A stretch of 64,000 nucleotides of DNA, from positions 1 to 64,000 of the forward strand of contig JBEKNN010000004.1 in the NCBI GenBank assembly GCA_049522755.1. The letters are read 5' to 3'. Source of the stretch: PALSA-243 sp049522755. GTDB taxonomy: Bacteria; Acidobacteriota; Terriglobia; Bryobacterales; Bryobacteraceae. The notes under the pieces are model-generated. The model saw nothing but the letters and a program-made list of their open reading frames with translations, was not told the DNA's origin and did no database searches. The translations under genes and the position numbers were made by a program. Of the stretch, positions 53,835 to 62,042 are shown piece after piece; within the stretch, counting starts at the first letter, position 1, and every line of letters starts with the position of its first letter.

Positions 53835-54857
53835 TCAGCCGATAGCTTTAAGTTCGAACCCATCGAGCCGATACCGGAACGCGGTCTGGCGGCTAAGTTG
53901 GCGGCCGCACCAATCGAGACCCCGGGTGACGGACTCGGCTTCGGACTGCCACCACGGCCCGCCACACCCGGACGCGTAGTATTCGAGACAGTGGGCCAGA
54001 TGGCGCCGGAACCCGGCAGTCAACCGCGCTTCGTAATGCGCCATTAGCTGGACGGGGTCGTCGCCGCGCGCCGCTGCGCCGATCACTGCGGAGGCCAGAA
54101 TCGCCTCGCGGACCGCGTGCGCGGTTCCGTCCCCGCAGAGCGGATCGAAGGCCATTGCCGCCGTTCCGCACGCGATCCATCCGGGTTCGCCGAGTGGCGC
54201 CACAATACGTGGCGACGCCGCGAATTGCGCGGCCGCGGGTTGGCATCCCGCAATTTGTTCGCGGATCAGCCGGCTCTGGTCCAGGAGTTCCTGGGGCCGC
54301 AGGCCCACCGAAAGCAGCCAGCCGGAGCCGGGCGCGTTGGCGATCAGGAACAACCATCCGTCCTCGATCGACTCAATCCAACAGGCCGCCGGTTCAGCTG
54401 CGGGTTTCAGCTCCACCTTCACGGCAGTGGCTATTCGCGATCCGAACCTGTGCTGTACCGCCGCCGCCGGCAGAGGCATTGCGGCGAAGACAGTCCAGCC
54501 GATATCCGCGTCGATGTCCACGCCGATATCGACGCCAGCCGCCGTATCCGGCAGCGCCGGTCCCAAACTGTCCAGAAGCAGCTGTTCAGAGACCACGACG
54601 GCGGTGTGTTCCAGCTCGACCGCACCAGCACCCCGGCCCCATGCGACGATGCGTTTGTGAATTCGCGGAAGATCGCGAAACAGATTTTCCTGGTCGAAGA
54701 TTTCCCGGATGAGCGCCTGCGCCGGCTCGCTCAGCATAATCGCCGGCAATCGCGGACGATCGGTTGGCTGGACAGACACCGGCACGCCGGACCGCGCCAG
54801 CAGATGGGCGCAGCACCGCGCCGCGATGCCATCGCCGCGAATGACTACGCCAGTCAT
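53835..54857 (-). CDS. FAD-dependent monooxygenase-like protein, QhpG-like
   Basis: 340 residues from ATG 54857. N-terminal dinucleotide fold VVIRGDGIAARCCAHLLARS (degenerate GxGxxA) and the second FAD motif GTAAMAFDPLCGDGTAHAVREA, as in halogenase/geranylgeranyl-reductase-like flavoproteins. Together with the next two genes it matches QhpG, which hydroxylates a Trp of the QhpC subunit to build the CTQ cofactor. A 39-residue N-terminal extension in the same frame (to 54974) overlaps the preceding gene and is discounted. Starts 17 bases after the DUF3108 stop. Confidence 0.78.
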   Translation of the reverse strand: MTGVVIRGDGIAARCCAHLLARSGVPVSVQPTDRPRLPAIMLSEPAQALIREIFDQENLFRDLPRIHKRIVAWGRGAGAVELEHTAVVVSEQLLLDSLGPALPDTAAGVDIGVDIDADIGWTVFAAMPLPAAAVQHRFGSRIATAVKVELKPAAEPAACWIESIEDGWLFLIANAPGSGWLLSVGLRPQELLDQSRLIREQIAGCQPAAAQFAASPRIVAPLGEPGWIACGTAAMAFDPLCGDGTAHAVREAILASAVIGAAARGDDPVQLMAHYEARLTAGFRRHLAHCLEYYASGCGGPWWQSEAESVTRGLDWCGRQLSRQTAFRYRLDGFELKAIG

Positions 54858-54874
54858 ATCGGAAATCGGCGGCG

Positions 54875-55606
54875 TCACTCCACCTTTTCGAGCAGCAGAT
54901 TGATCGTCCCCACCGCTATCGACATGCGCACACGGATCTGCACCGGCAGCTTCCGCCGGTCGTCGGTCAGCCACACGTTCAGATGCGCCGGCCGCTTGTA
55001 GAGTACTCCGTTGAACAGGTAGATTTCGTAGCGGATAGTCTTGAACACTCCGGTGGGCGTCTTGACATCCTCGCGCTGCTGCGCCTCCACCTTCGCCACA
55101 GCGCTTTTCTTGCCGTCGCTGACCGCCTCGTTTACAGACTGGCCCGGCTCCAGATTAAGCGTCCTCAGAACATACAGACCGCCTAAAGTGTCGTGCACGC
55201 AAGCGGGAATCGGCGTCTCTTTCGATTCGAGCGTTACGTTTTTCACGCGGTCGCGTTCCACGTAGATGGCCTTCTGCTGCGCGGCGTCGTAAGTGACTTT
55301 GGTCTCGCGCGAGCGGCTGCCCTCCTGCGAAGACATCTGTGTGGATTCGGCGCACAACGCTTCCGTCAAGTTGGCGCTGTAGTTGTCCTCCACCTTGAAC
55401 AGCTTCGACACCAGGCCCACCGACTCTACACTCACGTTGGCCTGCCATCCAACCGGGCCCGGCTGCCATTGTACTTTGACCTTGCCCGCCGTGATCAGGC
55501 GCCACTCCACGTTGTAGTAGAGAGTTTCGCGCGCCGGTGGAGCGCCGGCGGTTTGCGCCGCAGCCATCGACACCCCGAGCAAGACCAGCGGCAAACCCTT
55601 GGGCAT
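54875..55606 (-). CDS. DUF3108 periplasmic protein
   Basis: About 243 residues with a signal peptide (LPLVLLGVSMAAAQ). DUF3108 features: ETLYYNVEWRLITAGKVKVQ, SVESVGLVSKLFKVEDNYSA, IPACVHDTLGGLYVLRTLNL and NVWLTDDRRKLPVQIRVRMS. These proteins are periplasmic beta-rich proteins of unknown role. It is the first gene of the minus-strand run leading into the QhpG/F/E-like set, although a functional tie is not established. ATG 55606 begins the signal peptide; ATG 55624 is an alternative. Confidence 0.88.
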   Translation of the reverse strand: MPKGLPLVLLGVSMAAAQTAGAPPARETLYYNVEWRLITAGKVKVQWQPGPVGWQANVSVESVGLVSKLFKVEDNYSANLTEALCAESTQMSSQEGSRSRETKVTYDAAQQKAIYVERDRVKNVTLESKETPIPACVHDTLGGLYVLRTLNLEPGQSVNEAVSDGKKSAVAKVEAQQREDVKTPTGVFKTIRYEIYLFNGVLYKRPAHLNVWLTDDRRKLPVQIRVRMSIAVGTINLLLEKVE

Positions 55607-55678
55607 GAAAGGCCAGTGTCTCAAATGCGGCGCGCGGCGCGCAACGTCGTTTGCTCGATCCGCTCCGTGCTCATGTAC

Positions 55679-57301
55679 TCACTCCGCCGGCTCGCGCGCG
55701 TAAATCATGTATGAGGCCGCGGGCGGGGCTTCGCCCTGGTGGTAGCTGCGGACGCGGTCGCGGATCGCCCGGTCGGATGTGGTCATTCGCTCCCGCTCGC
55801 GCAGGAATTCCAGCCAAGATTCCACCACGAAGGTTTCGATAATGCGCTCCGGCGCGGCAGTGTCGCGGTACACGCCCCAGCGGATGGCGCCGTCGCGCAT
55901 GCGGATGCGGCGGAACTGGTGGATGGCGTGGGTGAATTCGGCGTAGTCTTCCACATGGACGCGGTATTCGACGGTGACCATCACCGGGCCGTCTTCGTGG
56001 TCCGGCACCATGACCACTTGCGGCGCGGGACGGTTGAGCTGGAACGGACTCAGATCGGGCGGCGCGCCGCGCAGCAGGTGGAAGCGCATGGCGAAGGGCA
56101 GCGTGACCAGCATTCCGGCCGCCGCGGCGAGCAGCGATCGCGGCGTGGAGACGCGCTCCGCGATCAATCCCCAGAGCGCGCTGCCCAGCGCCATCCCGGA
56201 CCAGAATATGGTCTGGTAAGCGCCCAGCGCGCGCGCCTGCACCCAGGCGGGAACGGAAAGCTGCACGGCGACGTTGAAAGTGGACGTGGTGCTGGTCCAG
56301 GCGAATCCGGCGGCCAGCAGCCAGAAAACGATCAGCGCCGTGGTGCGCGATAGCGCCAGCACCGATAGCGAGCAGACAAATACCAGGGACGCGCCGGCGG
56401 TGATCACATCGGCCGAGAATTTGCGGCGGAGCCTGGGCAAGGTGAAAGCGCCCAGCACGGCGCCGGCTCCCAGGCATCCGTTCAGAACGCCGTAAGCCAT
56501 GGCGCCTTTGTGGAGGTCCTGGTTGGCCACCACGGCGAGCAAGGCCCACACCGCGCTGGCGAAGGTGGTGAACACGAACGCGCGCAGGAAAACCGCCAGC
56601 AGCGGGGGAGCATGGCGCAGATAGCGTGCGCCCGAGCGCAGCGAACCGAAGAGTCGCTCGGAGGGCAGCGCGCTCTTGTAGGGCGGAGTGCGCTGCCATA
56701 TCGCCAGCACAAAAATGACGGCGATGAACGATGCGGCGTTGAGCGAGAAGACCACTCCCGCGCCGCGTGGGGCAGTGGCGAAAGCGGCCACCATAAGGCC
56801 GCCCAGCGCGGGTCCGGCGGCGCGGGCCAGGTTGAAGCCGGCGCTGTTGAGGGCGATGGCGTCGGGCAGCTCCGGGCGCGGAACCAGCTCGGGCACAATC
56901 GATTGCCAGGCGGGATTATTGAGCGCCGAGCCGATATTGAGCAGGAAGGTGAGCGCGAGCAGCGTGGCGGGCGAGACGATTCCGGCGAGCGTCAAGGCAG
57001 CGAGAATCGCCACGCTGCCCAGCATCCACGATTGCCAGAAAAGCAGCAGACGGCGGCGGTCGAAGATATCGGCGGCCCCTCCAGCCGGGAACGCGAGGAA
57101 GAGCGCGGGCAGGCTGGCGGCGGTCTGCATCAGGGCGATGAGCAGCGGCGAAGTGGTGAGCGCGGTCATCAGCCACGCGCCGGCGGTGTCCTGCATCCAG
57201 CTGCCGACGTTCGAGACGATAGAGGCCATCCACAGATTGCGGAACAGCGGCCGGCGCAGCGCGGCCCAGCCGGAAACAGGTGTTGGCGTAGCAGTCGTCA
57301 T
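55679..57301 (-). CDS. MFS_3-type exporter with C-terminal ABM-like domain
   Basis: 540 residues. About twelve membrane helices (20-400) of the EntS/MFS_3 type: SIVSNVGSWMQDTAGAWLMT, FPAGGAADIFDRRRLLLFWQ, RAAGPALGGLMVAAF. A soluble C-terminal domain (about 425-530: VTVEYRVHVEDYAEFTHAIH, RWGVYRDTAAPERIIETFVV) resembles an antibiotic-biosynthesis-monooxygenase ferredoxin-like fold, as known for this subfamily. It exports small molecules of unknown identity. The start codon directly abuts the palindromic element at 57301-57397. Confidence 0.88.
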   Translation of the reverse strand: MTTATPTPVSGWAALRRPLFRNLWMASIVSNVGSWMQDTAGAWLMTALTTSPLLIALMQTAASLPALFLAFPAGGAADIFDRRRLLLFWQSWMLGSVAILAALTLAGIVSPATLLALTFLLNIGSALNNPAWQSIVPELVPRPELPDAIALNSAGFNLARAAGPALGGLMVAAFATAPRGAGVVFSLNAASFIAVIFVLAIWQRTPPYKSALPSERLFGSLRSGARYLRHAPPLLAVFLRAFVFTTFASAVWALLAVVANQDLHKGAMAYGVLNGCLGAGAVLGAFTLPRLRRKFSADVITAGASLVFVCSLSVLALSRTTALIVFWLLAAGFAWTSTTSTFNVAVQLSVPAWVQARALGAYQTIFWSGMALGSALWGLIAERVSTPRSLLAAAAGMLVTLPFAMRFHLLRGAPPDLSPFQLNRPAPQVVMVPDHEDGPVMVTVEYRVHVEDYAEFTHAIHQFRRIRMRDGAIRWGVYRDTAAPERIIETFVVESWLEFLRERERMTTSDRAIRDRVRSYHQGEAPPAASYMIYAREPAE

Positions 57302-57397
57302 GTAAGACAGGCATCCTTGCCTGTCTGCCCGGGCATCCAGCGGGAAGGGAGCGGTTGCGTTGTGGCACTAGCGACAGGCCGGAAGGCCTGTCGTACA
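57301..57397. repeat. Paired palindromic extragenic element
   Basis: Two hairpins, GACAGGCA-TCCT-TGCCTGTC (57306-57325) and CGACAGGCC-GGAA-GGCCTGTCG (57372-57393), about 46 bases apart. The outer edges TGTAAGACAGGC and GCCTGTCGTACA are themselves inverted, so the whole unit is palindromic. It fills the gap between the deformylase-like and MFS genes and probably is a mobile or REP-type doublet. Confidence 0.75.
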
Positions 57398-57404
57398 TAG
57401 GCTG

Positions 57405-57947
57405 TCATTGGGCCGTCGCCGGAGCGGCCGTCGCCACTGCGCTGCTTACACGGTGCCGGCGCTCGTACTCGTCGCGCGTGCAGAAAGCATCGCGGCCCAG
57501 CGCGCGGTCTACCGAGAGGATGCCATCCAGGTGATCGATCTCGTGCTGCAGCAGCTCGGAAAGCGCGCCGGTGGCGTCCAGAATCTGCGTCGCGCCCTGT
57601 TCATCCTCATAGCGGATGCGCACGATTTGCGAGCGCTCGAGCCAGACCAGCAAATCGGGGAACGAAAAGCAATCGTCCCACAGGCGGAACTTTTCCTCAC
57701 TCTTGAGATCGTATACAGGATTCCGCAGCGAGTAGGCGCGGCCTTCGAATTCGATGTAGATCAGGCGCCTGGTCTCGCCGATTTGTACCGCGCTGATGCC
57801 GCGGCCGAAGCCGCGCGTCCGCTGGAATTCGTGCAGCGATTCGCGCATGTCTTCGAATATTCCGGCGGCTTCGGCCGGAGTTGCGACGGGCGCCGAGACG
57901 GCGCGCAGAAGCGGGTCGCCAAGCTGGAGAATGCGTCGTGCGGGCAT
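57405..57947 (-). CDS. Divergent peptide-deformylase-like protein
   Basis: 180 residues from ATG 57947. Peptide deformylase fold with the metal-site motif HEIDH intact (His135, Glu136, His139 in LLQHEIDHLDG) and the Cys ligand (Cys93). However, motif 1, normally GxGxAAxQ, reads GRGISAVQIG, and motif 2, normally EGCLS, reads DDCFSF. It may be a second deformylase with altered substrate preference. The C-terminal tail (about 150-180) is Ala-rich. Divergent from the CPBP protease gene across 25 bases. Confidence 0.82.
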   Translation of the reverse strand: MPARRILQLGDPLLRAVSAPVATPAEAAGIFEDMRESLHEFQRTRGFGRGISAVQIGETRRLIYIEFEGRAYSLRNPVYDLKSEEKFRLWDDCFSFPDLLVWLERSQIVRIRYEDEQGATQILDATGALSELLQHEIDHLDGILSVDRALGRDAFCTRDEYERRHRVSSAVATAAPATAQ

Positions 57948-57972
57948 GCTACACAAATGGTAAGTTAAGCCG

Positions 57973-58857
57973 ATGCCTGCCCGCAAAGATCCCGTCCGGG
58001 CGTTGTCGCACGTCATGGCCTACGCGGCCTTCTACCTGGCGCCCCTGGTGCTTGGATTCGGCTTCCTGATGCAGGCGCTGGCGGGCGCTCTGGCTGGGAT
58101 GACGCTGGCAAACCTGGCGGCGGCGCTCTTCGCCAACTGGATCGCGTTGAAGATTTTCGCGGAACGCCCGGTGACGGCGATCGGGCTATGGTGGAACCGC
58201 GCGTCGGCGGACAATTTCGCCGTTGGGCTGCTGGGCGGCATCGGCGCGGGGTGCGTGGCCCTTGTCCCGCCGCTCGGAGCCGGCGCGGCGCATTTCACAA
58301 GGATTGCGGACGAGCAGCCAACCATCTGGGCGGCCGTATTTCTGTCCGTGTTCCTGCTGGTCGGGTCGGCCGCGGAGGAGATTCTCTTTCGCGGATTCGG
58401 CTTTCAGACGCTGGTGGCGAGCTTCGGGGCGTGGGCCGGCATTGTGCCAGGCGCGGTGCTGTTCGGATTGCTGCATCTGGAGAATCCGGGCGCCACGTGG
58501 CTGGGAATCGTCAATACCATGGGGTTCGGAGCGGTCTTCGGCTACGCATTTGTGCGCAGCCGGGACTTGTGGCTGCCCATCGGGTTGCATTTCGGATGGA
58601 ACTTTACATTACCGCTCTTTGGCGTGAACGTAAGTGGGCTTAGAATGGATGAGACGGGTTACGAGATGTCGTGGACCGCCGGCGCGCTATTCAGCGGCGG
58701 AGCCTACGGCCCGGAGGCCAGCGTGCTGACATCCGCGGTAGTGGTTTTGCTGTTCCTGTATGTGTGGAAGGCGCCAGTCCGGCGGCAAGCTTCGCCTCTG
58801 ACGGACCCGCCAGCGGAGAGTGCCGTATGCGATTCGTCGCTGCCATTGCCATCCTGA
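57973..58857 (+). CDS. CPBP-family intramembrane metalloprotease
   Basis: 294 residues, about eight membrane helices. The CPBP/Abi motifs are present: AEEILFRGFGFQ (paired Glu and Arg), FGLLHLENPGA (His) and LPIGLHFGWNF (His). Eukaryotic relatives cleave CAAX proteins; bacterial ones act on diverse membrane peptides, sometimes in bacteriocin immunity. No bacteriocin gene is near. Its last 31 bases overlap the start of the next gene. Confidence 0.9.
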   Translation: MPARKDPVRALSHVMAYAAFYLAPLVLGFGFLMQALAGALAGMTLANLAAALFANWIALKIFAERPVTAIGLWWNRASADNFAVGLLGGIGAGCVALVPPLGAGAAHFTRIADEQPTIWAAVFLSVFLLVGSAAEEILFRGFGFQTLVASFGAWAGIVPGAVLFGLLHLENPGATWLGIVNTMGFGAVFGYAFVRSRDLWLPIGLHFGWNFTLPLFGVNVSGLRMDETGYEMSWTAGALFSGGAYGPEASVLTSAVVVLLFLYVWKAPVRRQASPLTDPPAESAVCDSSLPLPS

Positions 58858-59618
58858 GCGCGCTGCCGCCGTTGCTAGCCGCCGATAAACTGACGTTCGA
58901 AGATCGCGTGGAATTGATGCGCGGGCTGATGGCGGAATATGCCAAGGCCAAGGTGCTGGTGCCGCGATCCAGGAAGAACCTCGAAGTCAACGCCGACGGC
59001 ACCTACGACAAGCGCGAGTGGCAGACCATCGCCAAGGAAAGCGGGCCGGCGGCGCGCGTAGGCGACATGATCCAGATCACGAAGGTGGATATCGAAAGCC
59101 AGAAGATCGTGTTGCAGTTGAACGGCGGGTTCAAGGGCGGGCGGCACTGGTTCGACGGCGTGAACGTGGGCATGGGGCCTTCGACCAATCCGGCGCAGGT
59201 GCCGGTGGGGAACGGCGATGCGAACGCGCCCGGCGGCACCACGTTGGAGGTGGTCTTCCACAAGCCGCTCGAACCGATCAAAGCGTCCGAGGTGAAAAAG
59301 ATGCTGGCGGCGGTGCTCGATTTCGATCAGCACAGCGCCACCGAGTTATTCTCCGAAGCGCTGCCGCCGGAGACCAGGAAGGCGATCCAGGAGAAGCACG
59401 TCACGGTAGGGATGTCGCGCGACCAGGTGCTGCTGGCCCTGGGCCGCCCGAAGTACAAGCCGCGCGAGAACAAAGACGGATTGGAGATCGAGGATTGGGT
59501 GTATGGGACGGCTCCGGGCAAGATCACATTCGTAACGTTCAACGGCGACAAGGTGATCAAGGTGAAAGAAGAGTACGCGGGCCTGGGAACGGACGTAGGG
59601 GCGGAAGTTATTAAATAG
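58827..59618 (+). CDS. Secreted protein with SmpA/BamE-like C-terminal motif
   Basis: 263 residues. Signal peptide (FVAAIAILSALPPLLAADK, about 1-19). The C-terminal portion VTVGMSRDQVLLALGRPKYK, GLEIEDWVYGTAPGKITFVT and FNGDKVIKVKEEY has the VxxGMxxxQVxxxLGxP signature of SmpA/OmlA-type domains. Starts at ATG 58827 inside the CPBP gene with GGAGAG upstream, so the two are co-translated. Role unknown; envelope assembly is a possibility. Confidence 0.8.
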   Translation: MRFVAAIAILSALPPLLAADKLTFEDRVELMRGLMAEYAKAKVLVPRSRKNLEVNADGTYDKREWQTIAKESGPAARVGDMIQITKVDIESQKIVLQLNGGFKGGRHWFDGVNVGMGPSTNPAQVPVGNGDANAPGGTTLEVVFHKPLEPIKASEVKKMLAAVLDFDQHSATELFSEALPPETRKAIQEKHVTVGMSRDQVLLALGRPKYKPRENKDGLEIEDWVYGTAPGKITFVTFNGDKVIKVKEEYAGLGTDVGAEVIK

Positions 59619-59648
59619 CGGCCGGCCATTCCTCACTGGCTAGTGAAG

Positions 59649-60032
59649 TCAGTTGCCATTCGCGCCGTACCGTTTGAAGATTTGAAACAGGTTGGTGGAA
59701 AACGCCGAGCGCGCCATCACCATGTCGCAGCCCGCATCTTGCGCGGCCATCTTCAATTCCCCCTGCACGTGCGACAGGAATCCGATCAGGTTGATTCCCT
59801 TGGTTTCCGCGCTGCCTTTGAGCGCCGAAATCAGCGTCAACGGATTCACCGCATCGAAGTTCAGATCGAAGACGATCAGCGAGGGCTTCGATTGCGCCTT
59901 TTCCAGAACCTCTTTTGCGTCCTTGACGAATTGAAGATCCAAGCCGGAGCGCTTGGCGGCATCGGAGAGTTTGACGGCGAAAAACAGATCGCTCACAACG
60001 GCCAGAACTCTCTTGGGTTCCTGATTAGGCAT
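59649..60032 (-). CDS. Receiver-like single-domain protein
   Basis: 127 residues with a CheY-like fold: RVLAVVSDLFFAVKLSDAA, a candidate phosphoacceptor Asp in LIVFDLNFDAVNP, and LIGFLSHVQ and DMVMARSAFS where Thr/Ser and Lys normally lie. The N-terminal acidic pair is reduced to a single Asp (VSDLF) and the usual Lys is replaced (ARS), so phosphorylation may be absent. It is adjacent to an NtrC-type regulator gene on the same strand but separated from it by hairpins. Confidence 0.78.
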   Translation of the reverse strand: MPNQEPKRVLAVVSDLFFAVKLSDAAKRSGLDLQFVKDAKEVLEKAQSKPSLIVFDLNFDAVNPLTLISALKGSAETKGINLIGFLSHVQGELKMAAQDAGCDMVMARSAFSTNLFQIFKRYGANGN

Positions 60033-60265
60033 ATTAACGATACGGTTCTTGTTACTGCTTATGCCGCGTTCCCCATGGTCGCGGCTCCAGGCGGGACATA
60101 ACTATTCTAACACACCGGAAAGATTGGATGTTTTCCGGCGGAATTGAAAATGTGCTTCATCGCGCTGCTCTCTCAAACGGCTCTCCTGAAGGTCGCAGAT
60201 TCGGGGAAAGTCCGAACTCGACAGACGAAAGCGTCTGTCCCACTTTGGTTCGCAAGGGGCTTGCG
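60033..60265. repeat. Intergenic hairpins between receiver-like and NtrC-type genes
   Basis: Contains GACAGACG-AAAG-CGTCTGTC (60220-60227 with 60232-60239) and CGCAAG-GGG-CTTGCG (60251-60256 with 60260-60265), the latter touching the NtrC-type gene stop. The first shares the GACAG/CTGTC style of the 57.3-kb element. They could reduce read-through from the signalling operon on the minus strand. Confidence 0.6.
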
Positions 60266-61675
60266 TTACCGCGCCGCCCCGCGCCCGCCCGCATCGAGGT
60301 TATACTTCTTGAGCTTGTAACGCAGCGCATCGCGCCCGATGCGCAGAATGCGCGCCGCTTCCGATTGATTGCCGCCGGCCGATTCCATGGCGCGCTGCAC
60401 CAGCTGCCGCTCCTGTTCCTCCAGCGCGCCGTGTTCCAGGCCCACTCCGAGCGCCGCCGGCGGCGTTTCGGCCTGGCCCGGCGCTCGCAAGGACGCCGGA
60501 AGATCCTGTATATCGACCGTCTCCGCCATGGCCATCATGCATGCGTGTCCCAGGACATTTTCGAGCTCCCGCACGTTGCCAGGCCAGGAGTGCATCGCCA
60601 AGGCCATGCGCGCGCGATGGCTGAGACCGCGGATCTCTTTCTTGTACTGCGCCGCGAAGCGCGCCACGAAATGGCGCTCGAGCAGCGGCAGGTCCTCCTT
60701 GCGCTCTTCGAGCCGCGGCATGCGGATCTCCACCATCGAAAGCCGGTAGTACAGGTCTTCCCGAAAACGCTTCTCGGCAATGGCGGTGCGCAAATCGTGA
60801 TTGGTGGCGGCGATCACCCGCAGATCCACCTTGCGCGAGGAAAGCGAGCCCACGCGCTGCACCTCTTGATTCTGCAGCACGCGCAGGAGCTTGGACTGCG
60901 TCGCCAGCGGCATGTCTCCAATCTCGTCGAGAAATAGCGTGCCCCCGTGCGAGTGTTCGATGAGCCCCATCTTGTCGCTGGTGGCGCCGGTGAACGATCC
61001 CCTGACGTGTCCGAACAGCTCGCTCTCGAAGAGCGTTTCCACCACCGCCGAGCAATTCAGCACTACGTAGCGCCCCGTGGCGGCAGGGCTGAGCCGGTGC
61101 AGCGCCTGGGCCGCGAGATCTTTCCCCGTCCCGGTTTCGCCGGTGATCAGCACCGCGCGGTAATGCGGCGCAATGCGGCGAATCTTGGAAAACAGGTCCC
61201 ACATCAGCGGGCTACGTCCCACGATGCCTTCGAATTCGCTGGCGGCCAGCATCTCGTCGTCGAGAGCCAAGGTCCTCTGCCGGCGCTCCGCCTCCACCGC
61301 CAGCTTGCCGATGCGCTCGCGAAGCAAAGCGATGGAGATCGGCTTATTGAGATAATCCGCCGCGCCCTTCTTGATCGCCTCGACGGCCGTTTCCGTGGTG
61401 TAGTGCGCGGTCATCAGCACCACATCGATCGCCGGGTCGAATTCCATGATGCGCTCCAGCACCTGCAGACCGCTCAGATCGGGCATGACCAGATCGGTGA
61501 GGACGATGGCGGGGTGTTTGGCATAAACCAGGTCCAAACCTTCGTTGGGGTCGGAGGCGGTGAGGATTTCGAGACCCTCTCGGCTGAGCGCGCTCGATAA
61601 CATTTCCAGGCTGCCGAGGTTGTCGTCGATGATCACCATCGACAGCTTCGATCCGGGATTGCTCGGCGCCGCCAT
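60266..61675 (-). CDS. NtrC-family sigma-54-dependent response regulator
   Basis: 469 residues. Receiver (about 10-125) with Asp61 in IVLTDLVMPD and Lys in LNKPIS; AAA+ sigma-54 interaction domain (about 150-385) with Walker A GETGTGKD, the sigma-54 contact loop GSFTGA in ESELFGHVRGSFTGAT, Walker B GGTLFLDEIGDMP, R-fingers in FREDLYYRLSMVEIRMPRL; Fis-type helix-turn-helix at the end (GNQSEAARILRIGRDALRYKLKK). Activates sigma-54 promoters upon phosphorylation. Four bases downstream of the single-domain receiver gene, so part of the kinase operon. Confidence 0.95.
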   Translation of the reverse strand: MAAPSNPGSKLSMVIIDDNLGSLEMLSSALSREGLEILTASDPNEGLDLVYAKHPAIVLTDLVMPDLSGLQVLERIMEFDPAIDVVLMTAHYTTETAVEAIKKGAADYLNKPISIALLRERIGKLAVEAERRQRTLALDDEMLAASEFEGIVGRSPLMWDLFSKIRRIAPHYRAVLITGETGTGKDLAAQALHRLSPAATGRYVVLNCSAVVETLFESELFGHVRGSFTGATSDKMGLIEHSHGGTLFLDEIGDMPLATQSKLLRVLQNQEVQRVGSLSSRKVDLRVIAATNHDLRTAIAEKRFREDLYYRLSMVEIRMPRLEERKEDLPLLERHFVARFAAQYKKEIRGLSHRARMALAMHSWPGNVRELENVLGHACMMAMAETVDIQDLPASLRAPGQAETPPAALGVGLEHGALEEQERQLVQRAMESAGGNQSEAARILRIGRDALRYKLKKYNLDAGGRGAAR

Positions 61676-61679
61676 GCAT

Positions 61680-62042
61680 TCAGCCTATCAAGCGCCGCAC
61701 TTCGGCGCGCAGGACGGCCAGCCGGATGGGCTTGGTGATGTACCCGGAAAAGCCGGCGGTCATGGCGTGCTCGCGGTCTCCTTCCATGGCGCTGGCGGTG
61801 AGCGCCACTACCGGGGTGGCGGCGAAGCGGGGCTCGGCGCGCAACTGGCCCACTGCGCCGAATCCATCGAGCACCGGCATGTGCAGATCGAGCAGCACCA
61901 GATCCGGGCCGGTCGCCCGGGCCAGCGCGACCGCTTCCGCGCCATCCGCTGCTTCCGTAACCTCATAGCCGGCGCGCTCCAGCACCGTGCGCACCAGTTC
62001 GCGGCTCGAAGCCTTGTCGTCGGCCACCAGGATTCTCTTCAC
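61680..62042 (-). CDS. Single-domain response regulator
   Basis: 120 residues, CheY/Spo0F-like: VADDKASSRELVRTVLERAG, Asp in LVLLDLHMPVLDG, Thr in VVALTASAME, Lys in GYITKPIRL. It has no output domain. GTG start overlaps the kinase TGA (GTGA, 62042-62039), so it is translationally coupled to the kinase. It may act as a phosphate-relay or sink intermediate between the kinase and the NtrC-type regulator encoded next. Confidence 0.92.
   Translation of the reverse strand: MKRILVADDKASSRELVRTVLERAGYEVTEAADGAEAVALARATGPDLVLLDLHMPVLDGFGAVGQLRAEPRFAATPVVALTASAMEGDREHAMTAGFSGYITKPIRLAVLRAEVRRLIG

Noticed and set aside
55625..55678. 17-codon frame MSTERIEQTTLRAARRI between the MFS and DUF3108 genes, considered as a possible peptide precursor for the QhpE/F/G-like set
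   Set aside because: No Cys or Trp, no ribosome site, and too short to be a QhpC-like substrate.
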